Assembly: GCA_001898625.1 (NCBI GenBank)
Contig: MKUP01000026.1
Span: 186,001-250,000 of the forward strand
From: Burkholderiales bacterium 67-32
GTDB lineage: Bacteria; Pseudomonadota; Gammaproteobacteria; Burkholderiales; Burkholderiaceae_B
Direction of reading: 5' to 3'
Length of the DNA: 64,000 bases
Positions 18,061 through 27,500 of this stretch are shown here, in pieces; the first letter of the stretch is position 1, and each line of letters starts with the position of its first letter. Made by a program: the position numbers and the translations under genes. A model generated the notes under the pieces. That model was not told where the DNA came from and made no database searches. It saw nothing but the letters and a program-made list of their open reading frames with translations.

Positions 18061-18984
18061 ATGACTCGTTTTCTTCTCGCGATGTGGACGGCGGTAGGGT
18101 TGGCAGGCATCGCGCCTCCCGCGGGCGCGGCCGATGCCGCCACCGGGGCCGCGGCCCAGCCCGACAGCCTGCAGCGCGCCGTCCAGGCCGGCCGGCTGCG
18201 CATCGGCTACGCGAACGAAGCGCCGTTCGCCTACATGGACAGCCGGGCGGGCCGATTGACCGGCGAAGCCCCGGAGATCGCCCGCGTGATCCTCGGGCGG
18301 CTGGGCATAGGCGAGGTCGAGGGCGTGCTGACCGAGTTCGGCGCGCTGATCCCGGGCCTCCTGGCCGGCCGTTTCGACATGATCGCCGCCGGCATGTACG
18401 TGCTGCCCGACCGGTGCCGCCAGATTGCCTTTTCCAATCCCACCTATGGCGTAGGCGACGGGTTTCTCCAGCGTACGGACAATCCCCGTGAATTGCATGG
18501 CTATGCTGACGTGGCGGCCGATCCGGCGGCCCGCGTGGGCGTGGTGGTCGGGGCGGTGCAGAATGACTACGCCGCGCGCGCGGGCGTGCCGCCGTCACAG
18601 GTCGTGGTGTTTCCCGACGTGGTCAGCGCCGTCGAGGGCGTGGTGGCGGGGCGGGCGGATGTCTATGCCGCGACGGCCCTGACCCTGAACTATGTGCTGA
18701 CCAAGGTGCCGGACTGGCAGATCGACAAGGTCGCCCGGTTCGTCCAGCCTAGCGAGAACGGCGAGGCGGTGCGGGGATACGGCGCCTTCGGCTTCCGCAA
18801 GGGCGACACGGCGCTGCGCGAGGCCTTCGACCGCGAGCTGGCGCATTTCATCGGGACGCCGGAGCACCAGCTCCTGGTCGAGCCCTTCGGCTTCACCGGG
18901 ACCGAACTGCCGGGCGATGCCACCGCGGCGCAATTGTGCGGGCAGGCGCCCGCCACGGTCGCCCCGGCTGCCGATCCGTCATGA
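18061..18984 (+). CDS. ehuB: Ectoine/hydroxyectoine-type ABC transporter binding protein EhuB
   Basis: 307 aa. A signal peptide ends near PPAGAAD. RIGYANEAPFAYMDSRAGRLTGEAPEIARVIL, LIPGLLAGRFDMIAAGMYVLPDRCRQIAFSNPTYG and the C-terminal GTPEHQLLVEPFGFTGTELP follow the EhuB pattern within the polar amino-acid binding family (PAAT). Ectoine is the known ligand of EhuB; this ligand is inferred from similarity by eye and the ehuBCDA gene order. It overlaps ehuC by ATGA. No strong ribosome-binding site precedes the ATG. Confidence 0.8.
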   Translation: MTRFLLAMWTAVGLAGIAPPAGAADAATGAAAQPDSLQRAVQAGRLRIGYANEAPFAYMDSRAGRLTGEAPEIARVILGRLGIGEVEGVLTEFGALIPGLLAGRFDMIAAGMYVLPDRCRQIAFSNPTYGVGDGFLQRTDNPRELHGYADVAADPAARVGVVVGAVQNDYAARAGVPPSQVVVFPDVVSAVEGVVAGRADVYAATALTLNYVLTKVPDWQIDKVARFVQPSENGEAVRGYGAFGFRKGDTALREAFDRELAHFIGTPEHQLLVEPFGFTGTELPGDATAAQLCGQAPATVAPAADPS

Positions 18985-19634
18985 TCGACATCCAGGAGCT
19001 GTTGCCGCCCCTGCTGCGCGGCCTGTGGGTTACCTTGCAGCTCACCGCCGGCGCCGCGGTGCTGGCGGTGCCGGCAGCGCTGCTGGCCGGTCTGGGGCGC
19101 ATGTCGCGGCGGCCTTATCTGTCGTGGCCGGCTGCCTGTTACGTGGAGGTGTTCCGCGGGACCTCGGCGCTGGTGCAGCTGTTCTGGGTGTACTACGTGC
19201 TGCCGCTGCTGGGCCTGCGGCTGCCGGCGGTCTGGGCGGGCATTCTGGTCCTGGGCCTGCACACCGGCGCCTATGGCGCGGAGGTCGTACGCGGCGCGAT
19301 CACCAACGTGCCCAAGGGGCAGGCCGAGGCCGCGGTGGCGCTGAACATGACGCCGCTGGCCACGCTGTGGCGCATCCTGGTGCCTCAGGCCGTGCCGCTG
19401 ATGCTGCCGCCGGCGGGCAACCTGTTGATAGAACTGCTCAAGAACACGGCGCTGGTGTCGCTGATCACCATCACCGACCTGACCTTCAGCGCGCAACTGC
19501 TGCGCAGCGAGACCTTCCGCACCGTGGAGGTGTTCAGCATCGCGCTGCTCATGTATTTTGCCGCCGCCCAGGTGTTGAACGGCGGCATGCGGCTGCTGGA
19601 ACGGCGCGCCGCGCGCCATCGGGAACGGGCATGA
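18981..19634 (+). CDS. ehuC: Ectoine-type ABC transporter permease EhuC
   Basis: 217-aa inner-membrane permease of the His/Glu/Gln/Arg/opine family. Several hydrophobic helices surround the EAA-type loop EAAVALNMTPLATLWRILVPQAVPLMLPPAGN, which docks on the ATPase. The start is fixed by the ATGA overlap with ehuB, and it overlaps ehuD the same way. EYFRGTSALVQLFW-like sequence (EVFRGTSALVQLFWVYYVLP) is typical of the family. Confidence 0.85.
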   Translation: MIDIQELLPPLLRGLWVTLQLTAGAAVLAVPAALLAGLGRMSRRPYLSWPAACYVEVFRGTSALVQLFWVYYVLPLLGLRLPAVWAGILVLGLHTGAYGAEVVRGAITNVPKGQAEAAVALNMTPLATLWRILVPQAVPLMLPPAGNLLIELLKNTALVSLITITDLTFSAQLLRSETFRTVEVFSIALLMYFAAAQVLNGGMRLLERRAARHRERA

Positions 19635-20299
19635 CCGCGGCCGCCAGCCAGCCGTTGTTCGACTGGGCGTACGCCCGTGCCGTGCTGCCCACCTTGCTGG
19701 AGGGCCTGGCGATTACCGTACAGGCCACGCTGCTGGGCATGGTGCTGGCCGTGACGCTGGGGCTGGTGCTGGCGCTGATGCGGCGGGCGCCGCTGCGGCC
19801 CGTGGCCTGGGGCGCGGCGCTGGTCATCGAGTTCGTGCGCAGCACGCCGCTGCTGATGCAGCTGTTCTTCCTGTTCTACGTGCTGCCGGTCACGGGCGTG
19901 CGGTTCTCGCCGCTGGCCACCGGCGTGCTGGGGCTGGGCGTGCATTACGCCGCCTATTGCGCCGAGGTGTACCGGGCCGGCCTGGACAGCGTGCCGCGCG
20001 GCCAGTGGGAGGCGGCGCTGGCGCTCAACCTGGGCCGCTGGCGGACGCTGCGGGACGTCATCCTGCCCCAGGCGATCCCGCCCATCGTGCCGGCGCTGGG
20101 CAATTACTTCGTCGCCATGTTCAAGGACACGCCGCTGTTGTCGGCCATCACCGTGGTGGAACTGCTCCAGGCAAGCAAGATCGCCGGCTCGGCCACGTTC
20201 CGCTATACCGAGCCGCTCACGCTGGTGGGGCTGATCTTCCTGGCGTTGAGCCTGGCGGCGGCCTGGGGCGTGAGGCGCCTGGGCGCCCGGCTGCGCTAG
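19631..20299 (+). CDS. ehuD: Ectoine-type ABC transporter permease EhuD
   Basis: 222 aa, second permease of the heteromer. EFVRSTPLLMQLFFLFYVLPVTG and the EAA loop EAALALNLGRWRTLRDVILPQAIPPIVPALGNYF are family hallmarks. ATG 19631 overlaps the ehuC stop (ATGA). It is followed 23 bp later by ehuA with its own strong ribosome-binding site. Confidence 0.85.
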   Translation: MTAAASQPLFDWAYARAVLPTLLEGLAITVQATLLGMVLAVTLGLVLALMRRAPLRPVAWGAALVIEFVRSTPLLMQLFFLFYVLPVTGVRFSPLATGVLGLGVHYAAYCAEVYRAGLDSVPRGQWEAALALNLGRWRTLRDVILPQAIPPIVPALGNYFVAMFKDTPLLSAITVVELLQASKIAGSATFRYTEPLTLVGLIFLALSLAAAWGVRRLGARLR

Positions 20300-20322
20300 G
20301 GCGACGACATGAAGGAGGAAGC

Positions 20323-21093
20323 ATGAGCGCCAGTGTCACGTTGGAACATGTCCGCAAGCGCTACGGCGACGTCGAGGTGCTGCGGGGTATCGATCTGCAC
20401 ATTCCGGCTGGCCAGACGGTCGCGCTGATCGGCCCGTCGGGGTCGGGCAAGTCCACGCTGCTGCGCCTGCTGATGACGCTGGAGCAGCCCGATGCCGGCC
20501 GCGTGCTGATCGACGGCGTATCCATGTGGACCGAGCAGCGGGGCGGCCAGGAGCTCCCGGCCCGTGCCGCCCACCTGCGCGGGGTGCGGGGCCGGATAGG
20601 CATGGTGTTCCAGCATTTCAACCTGTTTCCCCACATGACGGCGCTGCGCAACGTGGCCGAGGCGCCCAGGCACGTGCTGGGGCTGGGCCGGGAGGAGGCC
20701 GAGCAGCGGGCGCGCGAGTACCTGGACATGGTGGGGCTGGGGGACAAGCTGGACCAGTATCCGGGCAAGCTTTCCGGGGGCCAGAAGCAGCGCGTCGGCA
20801 TCGCCCGCGCACTGGCCATGCGGCCCGAGGTCATGCTGTTCGACGAGGTGACCTCGGCGCTGGACCCGGAACTGGTGGGCGGCGTGCTGGAGATCATGCG
20901 GGAGTTGTCCGCGCGGCGCACCATGACGATGGTCATCGTGACGCACCAGATGAAGTTCGCCGAGTGCAGCTCGGACCGCACGCTCTTCTTCGAGGGCGGC
21001 CGCATCGTCGAGGATGGCCCGTCCGCCCAGGTGTTCGGCCATCCGGTCGAGGCGCGTACGCGCCAGTTCCTGGAGGCCGTCATCGAGGCCTGA
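20323..21093 (+). CDS. ehuA: Ectoine-type ABC transporter ATP-binding protein EhuA
   Basis: 256 aa. Walker A GPSGSGKST (38-46), Q-loop in GMVFQHFNLFPHM, signature LSGGQKQR, Walker B VMLFDEVTSALD, switch His in IVTHQMKF. Preceded by AAGGAGGA. It energises the EhuCD permeases and completes the four-gene operon. No ectoine-degradation genes (doeAB, eutDE) are adjacent. Confidence 0.88.
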   Translation: MSASVTLEHVRKRYGDVEVLRGIDLHIPAGQTVALIGPSGSGKSTLLRLLMTLEQPDAGRVLIDGVSMWTEQRGGQELPARAAHLRGVRGRIGMVFQHFNLFPHMTALRNVAEAPRHVLGLGREEAEQRAREYLDMVGLGDKLDQYPGKLSGGQKQRVGIARALAMRPEVMLFDEVTSALDPELVGGVLEIMRELSARRTMTMVIVTHQMKFAECSSDRTLFFEGGRIVEDGPSAQVFGHPVEARTRQFLEAVIEA

Positions 21094-21141
21094 GACGGTG
21101 GGCCCCGGCCGGGGCAACGAAGGGTAGACTATGGGAGCACG

Positions 21142-21161
21142 GCGGCGCGCATGCGCGCCGC
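21142..21161. repeat. Perfect 20-bp palindrome upstream of the response-regulator gene
   Basis: GCGGCGCGCATGCGCGCCGC reads the same on both strands. It lies 48 bp after ehuA and 30 bp before the response-regulator ATG. It could be an operator, or the stem of a terminator for the ehu operon (no T-run follows). Confidence 0.4.
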
Positions 21162-21191
21162 ATCCTCATCAATCTGGAATAGTCAGCCGCC

Positions 21192-21875
21192 ATGCGTTGC
21201 CTGGTCATCGAAGACGAAGTCGATACTTCGCGCTATATCTGCAACGGCCTGAAAGAGGCCGGCCACGAGGTGGCGGCCTGCCGCGACAGCGCCGACGGGC
21301 TCAATCGCGCCATGACCGAAGCCTGGGACGTCATCATCCTGGACCGCATGCTGCCCAATGACGGGGACGGCCTGTCCATCCTGACCACGCTGCGGGGCAT
21401 AGGCAAGACCACGCCGGTGCTGATCCTGAGCGCGCTGGCGGGGCTGGACGAGCGGGTCAGGGGGCTGCGCGGAGGCTGCGACGACTATCTGACCAAGCCG
21501 TTCGCGTTCTCCGAGCTGGCGGCCCGGGTCGAGGCCCTCTACCGCCGGGCCAGCGCGCGCGACGACGTGCGCGAACTGCGCATCGCCAATCTCCGGGCCG
21601 ACCTGACCAAGCGTACTGTCGAGCGCGACGGCAAGACCATCACGCTGCAGCCGCGCGAGTTCCGCCTGCTGGTCTACCTGCTGTTGAACCAGGAGCAGGT
21701 CGTGACCCGCACCATGCTGCTGGAGGCGGTCTGGGACTATCGCTTCGATCCGCAGACCAACGTGATCGACGTGCAGATCAGCCGCCTGCGCAACAAGATC
21801 GACAACGGCTTCGCACCCCCGCTGATCCATACCGTGCGCGGGGTGGGGTACATGATCTCGGCGGCGCCGCGTTGA
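21192..21875 (+). CDS. OmpR/PhoB-family response regulator
   Basis: 227 aa. Receiver domain with acidic pocket IEDE, phospho-acceptor Asp51 (IILDRMLP) and Lys102 (YLTKPF), then a winged-helix DNA-binding domain (about 125-227) with the conserved ends NVIDVQISRLRNKID and HTVRGVGYMI. It overlaps the sensor kinase gene by TTGA, and the metal efflux operon follows, so it is the likely CusR/CzcR-type regulator of that pump. Confidence 0.92.
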   Translation: MRCLVIEDEVDTSRYICNGLKEAGHEVAACRDSADGLNRAMTEAWDVIILDRMLPNDGDGLSILTTLRGIGKTTPVLILSALAGLDERVRGLRGGCDDYLTKPFAFSELAARVEALYRRASARDDVRELRIANLRADLTKRTVERDGKTITLQPREFRLLVYLLLNQEQVVTRTMLLEAVWDYRFDPQTNVIDVQISRLRNKIDNGFAPPLIHTVRGVGYMISAAPR

Positions 21876-23296
21876 GTACGGCCGACGACGACTATCCCGG
21901 CCGCCAGACCGGGCCGCTGGCCTTCGTCCGGCGCCTGTGGCAGTCGGTCGCGTTCCGGCTCGCGCTGGGCTATGGCGTGTCGGTGGTGCTGTTCATGATG
22001 GTGCTGCTGTCGGTGCTGTACGTGCAGACCATCGGCGTGCTGCAGAACCGCATCGACCGGCAACTGGTGTCGGCCAGCCATCGGATGACCAGCCATTTCG
22101 AGGCCTACGGGCTGGAGCGGCTGGCCGACGACATCACCGAGACCTTGACCGACGGCGTCAACTCCGACACCGAGGTCTACCTGCTGGCCACCGCGGCGGG
22201 CAAGAAGATGGCCGGCAACATCGCCGTTTCCCGCGACCTGCTCAAGCCCACCTTCGGGATCGTGGAAAAACAGGTGCTGCGGGATGGACGCATCTCCTAC
22301 AGCCGGTTCCGCACGGAGCTGCTGGCCGACGGATCCGTCCTGCTGGTCGGCCGCGACATGCGCGACCAGAAAGACCTCGAGCAACTGGTGGGCAACGCGC
22401 TGATGGCGGCGGCGGTGGTTTCGGTGCTGCTGGCCATCATCGGCGCCATCGTGTTCCGCGACCAGCTCGAGAGCCGGGTCGGCGCAATCCGCCGCACCGC
22501 CGCCCAGATCGAAGCCGGCGACCTGACGCAGCGCATCCCGGTGTCCGGCAAGGACGACGAGTTCGCGCGCCTGAGCCACGACATCAACCTGATGCTGGAC
22601 CGGATCGAGATCCTGATGGATGGCGTGCGGCACGTCTCCAACACCATCGCCCACAACCTGCGCACGCCGCTGTCGCGCATCCGCGCCAAGCTGGAGGTGG
22701 CCAGCCGCCCGGGCACGGATCCGGCGCAGGTGGCCCAGGCCACGACTTTCGCCATCCGCGAGATCGAGGAACTCACCATCGTCTTCGACAAGCTGCTGCA
22801 GATCGCTGAAGCGGAGTCGGGCGCGCGGCGCCAGGCTTTCCAACCGGTATCCTTGAATGACATAGTTGCCGACGTGGTGGAGCTGTACGAGCCGGTGGCC
22901 GAGGAAAAGGGCGTGGAACTGCGCGTGCGCATGGGTGAGGACGTCACGGCGGCGGGCGACCGGGACCTGCTGGCCAGCGCGGTGGCCAACCTGCTGGACA
23001 ACGCGATCAAGTACGCCGGCAGTCCCGCCCGCGTCACGGTCAGCACGCGGCGCGACGGCGACACGGTTTCGCTGGTGGTGCAGGACAATGGGCCGGGCAT
23101 CCAGGCCATCGAGCGCTCCAAGGTAGGGACCCGGTTCTTCCGGTTGAACCGCCGCGTACCGGGCTACGGCCTGGGGCTGGCCAGCGTGACGGCCATCGCC
23201 AGTCTCCACAACGCGTCGCTGGATCTGGACGACGCCGCCCCCGGCCTGGTGGCCCGTATCACGCTGCCCAGGCTGGGGAACATGACAAAACGGTAA
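21872..23296 (+). CDS. Membrane sensor histidine kinase
   Basis: 474 aa from a TTG start overlapping the regulator stop. TM1 about 27-52, a periplasmic loop of about 125 residues, TM2 about 174-194, HAMP, then HisKA with His261 (IAHNLRTPLSRI; HNLRTP rather than the common HELRTP), N box LLDNAIKYA, G boxes VQDNGPGIQ and GYGLGLASV. The periplasmic loop would sense the metal or envelope signal. No obvious His/Met-rich metal cluster is seen in the loop. Confidence 0.9.
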   Translation: MSTADDDYPGRQTGPLAFVRRLWQSVAFRLALGYGVSVVLFMMVLLSVLYVQTIGVLQNRIDRQLVSASHRMTSHFEAYGLERLADDITETLTDGVNSDTEVYLLATAAGKKMAGNIAVSRDLLKPTFGIVEKQVLRDGRISYSRFRTELLADGSVLLVGRDMRDQKDLEQLVGNALMAAAVVSVLLAIIGAIVFRDQLESRVGAIRRTAAQIEAGDLTQRIPVSGKDDEFARLSHDINLMLDRIEILMDGVRHVSNTIAHNLRTPLSRIRAKLEVASRPGTDPAQVAQATTFAIREIEELTIVFDKLLQIAEAESGARRQAFQPVSLNDIVADVVELYEPVAEEKGVELRVRMGEDVTAAGDRDLLASAVANLLDNAIKYAGSPARVTVSTRRDGDTVSLVVQDNGPGIQAIERSKVGTRFFRLNRRVPGYGLGLASVTAIASLHNASLDLDDAAPGLVARITLPRLGNMTKR

Positions 23297-23297
23297 T
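23283..23297 (+). promoter_or_regulatory. Cop-box-like sequence at the end of the kinase gene
   Basis: TGACAAAACGGTAAT fits, except at one position, the cop box TGACA-N4-TGTNAT that I recall for CopR/CinR-type copper regulators. It overlaps the kinase stop codon and lies 122 bp before the RND adaptor gene, placing it to control the efflux operon. Confidence 0.35.
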
Positions 23298-23418
23298 GTT
23301 TCGGCCATGCTTTCCCGCCCACCCGGTCGCTAACATCTCGCGATCCGGATTTCGAGTACGTTGCGCCGTGGGACGCGCCGCCGACCGATCCGGGCCGTAA
23401 AATCGTCAAAGGGTTCTC

Positions 23419-24531
23419 ATGCCGCGTTTTGCCCGTTTTGTCGCTGTCAGCTGTCTGCTTGCCCTGGCGGCATGCTCGGACAAGCAGGAAGTTCCCCCGG
23501 CTCCCACCGAAAGCGCCGCGCCGCTCGCGCCCGGTCAGGTCCGCGTCAAGCCCGCTTCGCTCAAATACATGGAAATCCAGGAAATGGGGACCCAGGGCGC
23601 GGTGCATGTCGTCTGGGCGCCGGCCCGGGTGGCTTTCCGCGAGGAACAGGTGGCCGAAGTGGTGGCGCCGGCATCCGGCCGCATCCTCCAGGTCCAGGCC
23701 CAGGTGGGCGACGTGGTCAAGGCCGGGACGCCGCTGGCGACGCTGTCCAGCCCGGACGCCTCGCGCGTGCGTGCCGACTACGCCAATGCCCAGGTCGAAC
23801 TGCGGGTGGCGCAGGCCGAAGCCAAGCGGCAGCGGCTGATGATGGAGAAAGGCATCGGCATCGAGGCCGAACTGGTCGTGGCCGAGGCCAAGCTGCAGGA
23901 AGCCCAGCACAACGCCGACGTGGCGTCGCGGGCGGCCAGTTTCCTGGGCGGCGGCGGCAGCGACACCCTGCTGCTGCGCGCGCCGCGCGCCGGCGTGGTC
24001 ATCAACCGCAACACCACGCCCGGCGCGTCGGTGGGACCCGACTCCGGATCGCTGTTCACGGTGGGCGACCCGACCGCGCTGTGGATCAACGCCGACGTCT
24101 TCGAAAGCGATCTCAGCACCATCGCCCAGGGCGCGCCGGTGCAGGTCGTGGTGCCCTCGCTCGACCGGCCCCTGGCGGGCAAGGTGCTGCGGGTGGGCTC
24201 GGCCCTGAACGCCCAGACCCGCCGCGGGCAGGTCTTCATCACGCTGGACGGCTCCAATCCCAACCTGCGCGCCGGCATGCTGGCCCGGGCCGGCATCCAG
24301 AGCCGCGCCGCCGAAGGGCTGTCGGTGCCCGTCACCTCGGTGTTGATCAAGGACGGCCAGCGTTCCATTGTGTTCGTACAGGTCTCGGACAACGTCTTCG
24401 AGGCGCGTACCGTATCGCTGGGCCAGCCGTCCAACGGCTACATCCCCGTGTTGTCGGGCATCCAGCCGGGCGACAAGGTGGTCACGAAGGGCAGCCTGCT
24501 GCTCGACGGCGCCGCCAACCAACTGCTGTAA
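23419..24531 (+). CDS. RND efflux periplasmic adaptor (membrane fusion protein), lipoprotein
   Basis: 370 aa. Lipobox LAAC places the lipidated Cys at 19. Biotinyl/lipoyl-like halves: APASGRILQVQAQVGDVVKAGTPLATL and the later APRAGVVINRNTTPGASVG. A coiled-coil hairpin (about 118-165, ADYANAQVELRVAQAEAKRQRLMMEK...) and a beta-barrel follow. It joins the inner-membrane pump to the outer-membrane channel. No metal-binding N-terminal Met/His cluster is seen, unlike CusB. Confidence 0.88.
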   Translation: MPRFARFVAVSCLLALAACSDKQEVPPAPTESAAPLAPGQVRVKPASLKYMEIQEMGTQGAVHVVWAPARVAFREEQVAEVVAPASGRILQVQAQVGDVVKAGTPLATLSSPDASRVRADYANAQVELRVAQAEAKRQRLMMEKGIGIEAELVVAEAKLQEAQHNADVASRAASFLGGGGSDTLLLRAPRAGVVINRNTTPGASVGPDSGSLFTVGDPTALWINADVFESDLSTIAQGAPVQVVVPSLDRPLAGKVLRVGSALNAQTRRGQVFITLDGSNPNLRAGMLARAGIQSRAAEGLSVPVTSVLIKDGQRSIVFVQVSDNVFEARTVSLGQPSNGYIPVLSGIQPGDKVVTKGSLLLDGAANQLL

Positions 24532-24540
24532 GGATCGGCC

Positions 24541-27500
24541 ATGCGTTCACTTATCGCGCTGGTGGTCCATCGCCGCCTGGTGGCCCTGACCGCGACGCTG
24601 ATTGTCGCCATTTACGGCGTCTATGCCTTCCTGAACACTGCCATCGAGGCCTATCCAGACGTCACCAACGTCCAGGTGGGCATCATCTCGCTCGCTCCCG
24701 GCCTGGCGCCGGAAGAGGTCGAGCGGCAGGTGACGTTCCCGCTCGAACGGGCCCTGAACGGCACGCCCGGGCTGGTGTCGCTGCGGTCCGAGAGCTATTT
24801 CGGGCTGTCGATGATCACCATGGTCTTCAACGACCAGACCAAGAGCTTCGATGCGCGGGTGCAGGTCACCCAGCGGCTGCCGTCGGCCAACCTGCCCGAC
24901 GGCGTGACGCCGGAGATGGCGCCCGACAACACACCGCTCGGCAAGATCTTCTATTACCGGCTCAACAGCGACCGCCACACGCTGGCCCAACTGCGTTCCG
25001 AGCAGGAATGGACGGTGGCCCGGGTCCTCAAGCAGATCCAGGGCGTGGCCGACGTGGTCAGCATGGGGGGCTTCGTCAAGGAATTCCACATCGAGGTGGA
25101 TCCGGCCAAGCTGATGGCGCACAACCTGACGCTGGACCAGGTGGTCGAGGCCGTCTCGAAGTCCAACCAGAACGTGGGCGGCGGGCTGCTGCGCCGCGGC
25201 GAGCAATCGCTGATCATCCGCGGCATCGGCCTCTTGCGTACGCCGCGCGACATCGAGACCATCGTGCTGGACGTGCACAACAACACGCCGGTCCGCGTCA
25301 AGGACGTGGCCCGCGTGGTGCAGTCCTATACGCCGCGCCAGGGCTCGGTGGGGATGAACGACGAGGACGACATCGTCGAAGGCATCGTGCTGCTCAAGCG
25401 CGACGAGAATCCGAGCAAGGTGCTGGACCAGGTCCACGCCAAGGTGGACGAGATCAACGCCCACATGCTGCCCACGGGCATGCACATCGAGCCCAGCTAC
25501 GACCGTTCGCACCTGGTCGGCCACACGCTGCATACGGTCTATCACAACCTGCTGTTCGGCGCGACGCTGATCGTGGGCGTGCTGTGGCTGTTCCTGCGCA
25601 GCCTGCGCGGCTCGCTCATCGTCGCGGTGGTCATTCCGCTGTCGCTGCTGGTGGCGTTCATCGGCCTGCATTTCCTGGGCATGCCGGCCAACCTTATCTC
25701 CATGGGCGCGATCGACTTCGGCATCATCGTCGACGGCGCGGTGGTGCTGACCGAGGCCATCATCCACAAGGCCAGGTTGCGAAAACCCGCTTCGCGGCGC
25801 GACATGTTCGAGCTGATCATCGAAGCCGCCATGTCGGTGGCCAAGCCGACGCTGTTCGCGATGGCCATCGTGATCGCGGCGCTGATTCCCGTGTTCTCGC
25901 TGGAAAGCATCGAAGGGCGCATCTTCCGCCCGCTGGCCATGACCTACACCTTCGCGCTGGTCGGCGCGCTGGTGTTCGCGCTGACGCTGGTGCCCGCGCT
26001 GTGCGCGCTGCTGCTGCGGCCCAAGGATGTGGTGGCGCCCGAGCCGGCGGTCTTCCTGCGCATGCACCATGTCTATTCCGGCTGGATCGCGCGCGTGCTG
26101 GAAAGCGCGCGCAACCGGCGCAAGGTGTTCGCCGTGTCCATGGTGGCGCTGCTGCTGGCCCTGTATGCAGGTTCGCACCTGGGCACCGAGTTCCTGCCCG
26201 AACTGGACGAAGGCGACGCCTACGTGCTGGTGCAGATGCCGCCGTCGATTTCGCTGGAGAAGGGCCAGGAACTGCTGCGCACCATACGCATGCGGCTCAA
26301 GGAGGTGCCAGAGGCCATCTCCGTCACCAGCGAGCAGGGGCGGCCGGAGGATGGGACCGACAACGAGACCATCAACGTCGCCAAGGTGCTGGTACGGCTG
26401 AAAGAGCGGGCCCAGTGGCGCAAGGGCCTGACCAAGGAGGAACTGGTGGCCCAGATGCGCCAGTCCCTGTCCGATCTGCCGGGCGTGCAGTTCAACTTCG
26501 CCCAGCCCATCCGCGACAGCGTCGAGGAATCGACTTCGGGCGCGCGCGGCCACGTGGTGCTGAAGGTGTTCGGCGCTGAGATCGAGACCATGCGGGGCAT
26601 CCTGCAGCAGACCAAGGAGGCGGTTGGCGGCATCGACGGTGTGGTCGACCTGGACTTGTACCGCGACGCTCCCGCTCCGCAACTGCACATCGAGTTCAAC
26701 CGCGAAGCGTTGGCCCGCTACGGTATTTCCATGGAAGTGGCCGACACCGCGGTCGAGACCGCATTGGCCGGCAAGGTGGTCACCACCGCCTGGGAAGGCG
26801 AACGCAGTGTGCCCGTGCGGGTGCGCCTGCCGTTCGAGGACCGCATGGACGAGGCGCGCATCCGCGAAATCCAGGTCTCCGCGCCCGACGGCACCTTCGT
26901 GCCGCTGCACGCGCTGGCGGACATCAGTTTCAAGGTGGGCAACTCTTCGATCTTCCGCGAGGGCAACGCCCGTTACATGGCGCTGAAGTTCAACGTCCAG
27001 GGGCGGGATATGGGCTCCGTCGTGAAGGACGCCATCGCCGCCTTCAACAAGAACGTGAAGATGCCAGAGGGCTATATCGCCCAGTGGGGCGGCCAGTGGG
27101 AGAACCAGCAGCGCGCCTCGGAACGCCTGAAGATCGTCGTGCCGCTGTCGCTGCTGGTGGTGTTCGTCCTGTTGTTCAGCGCGCTGGGTAGCGCCCGCAG
27201 CGCGTCCATCATCCTGCTGACCGCGCCGTTCGTGATGATAGGCGGCATCGTCGCGCTGCACCTGACCGGCATCGACTTGTCCATCAGCGCGGCGATCGGC
27301 TTCATCGCGCTGCTGGGACAGGTGGCGCTGGCCGGCCTCTTGGTCCTGAGCGCCGTCGAGAACCTGCGGCGCGAAGGCGTGGCGCTGGTTCCCGCGCTGA
27401 TCGAGGGGGCCGCCGAACGCATGCGCTCCATCCTGATGGTGGCGCTGCTGGGCCTGATCGGCCTGTTGCCCATGGCCTTGTCCACCGGCGTGGGCAGCGA

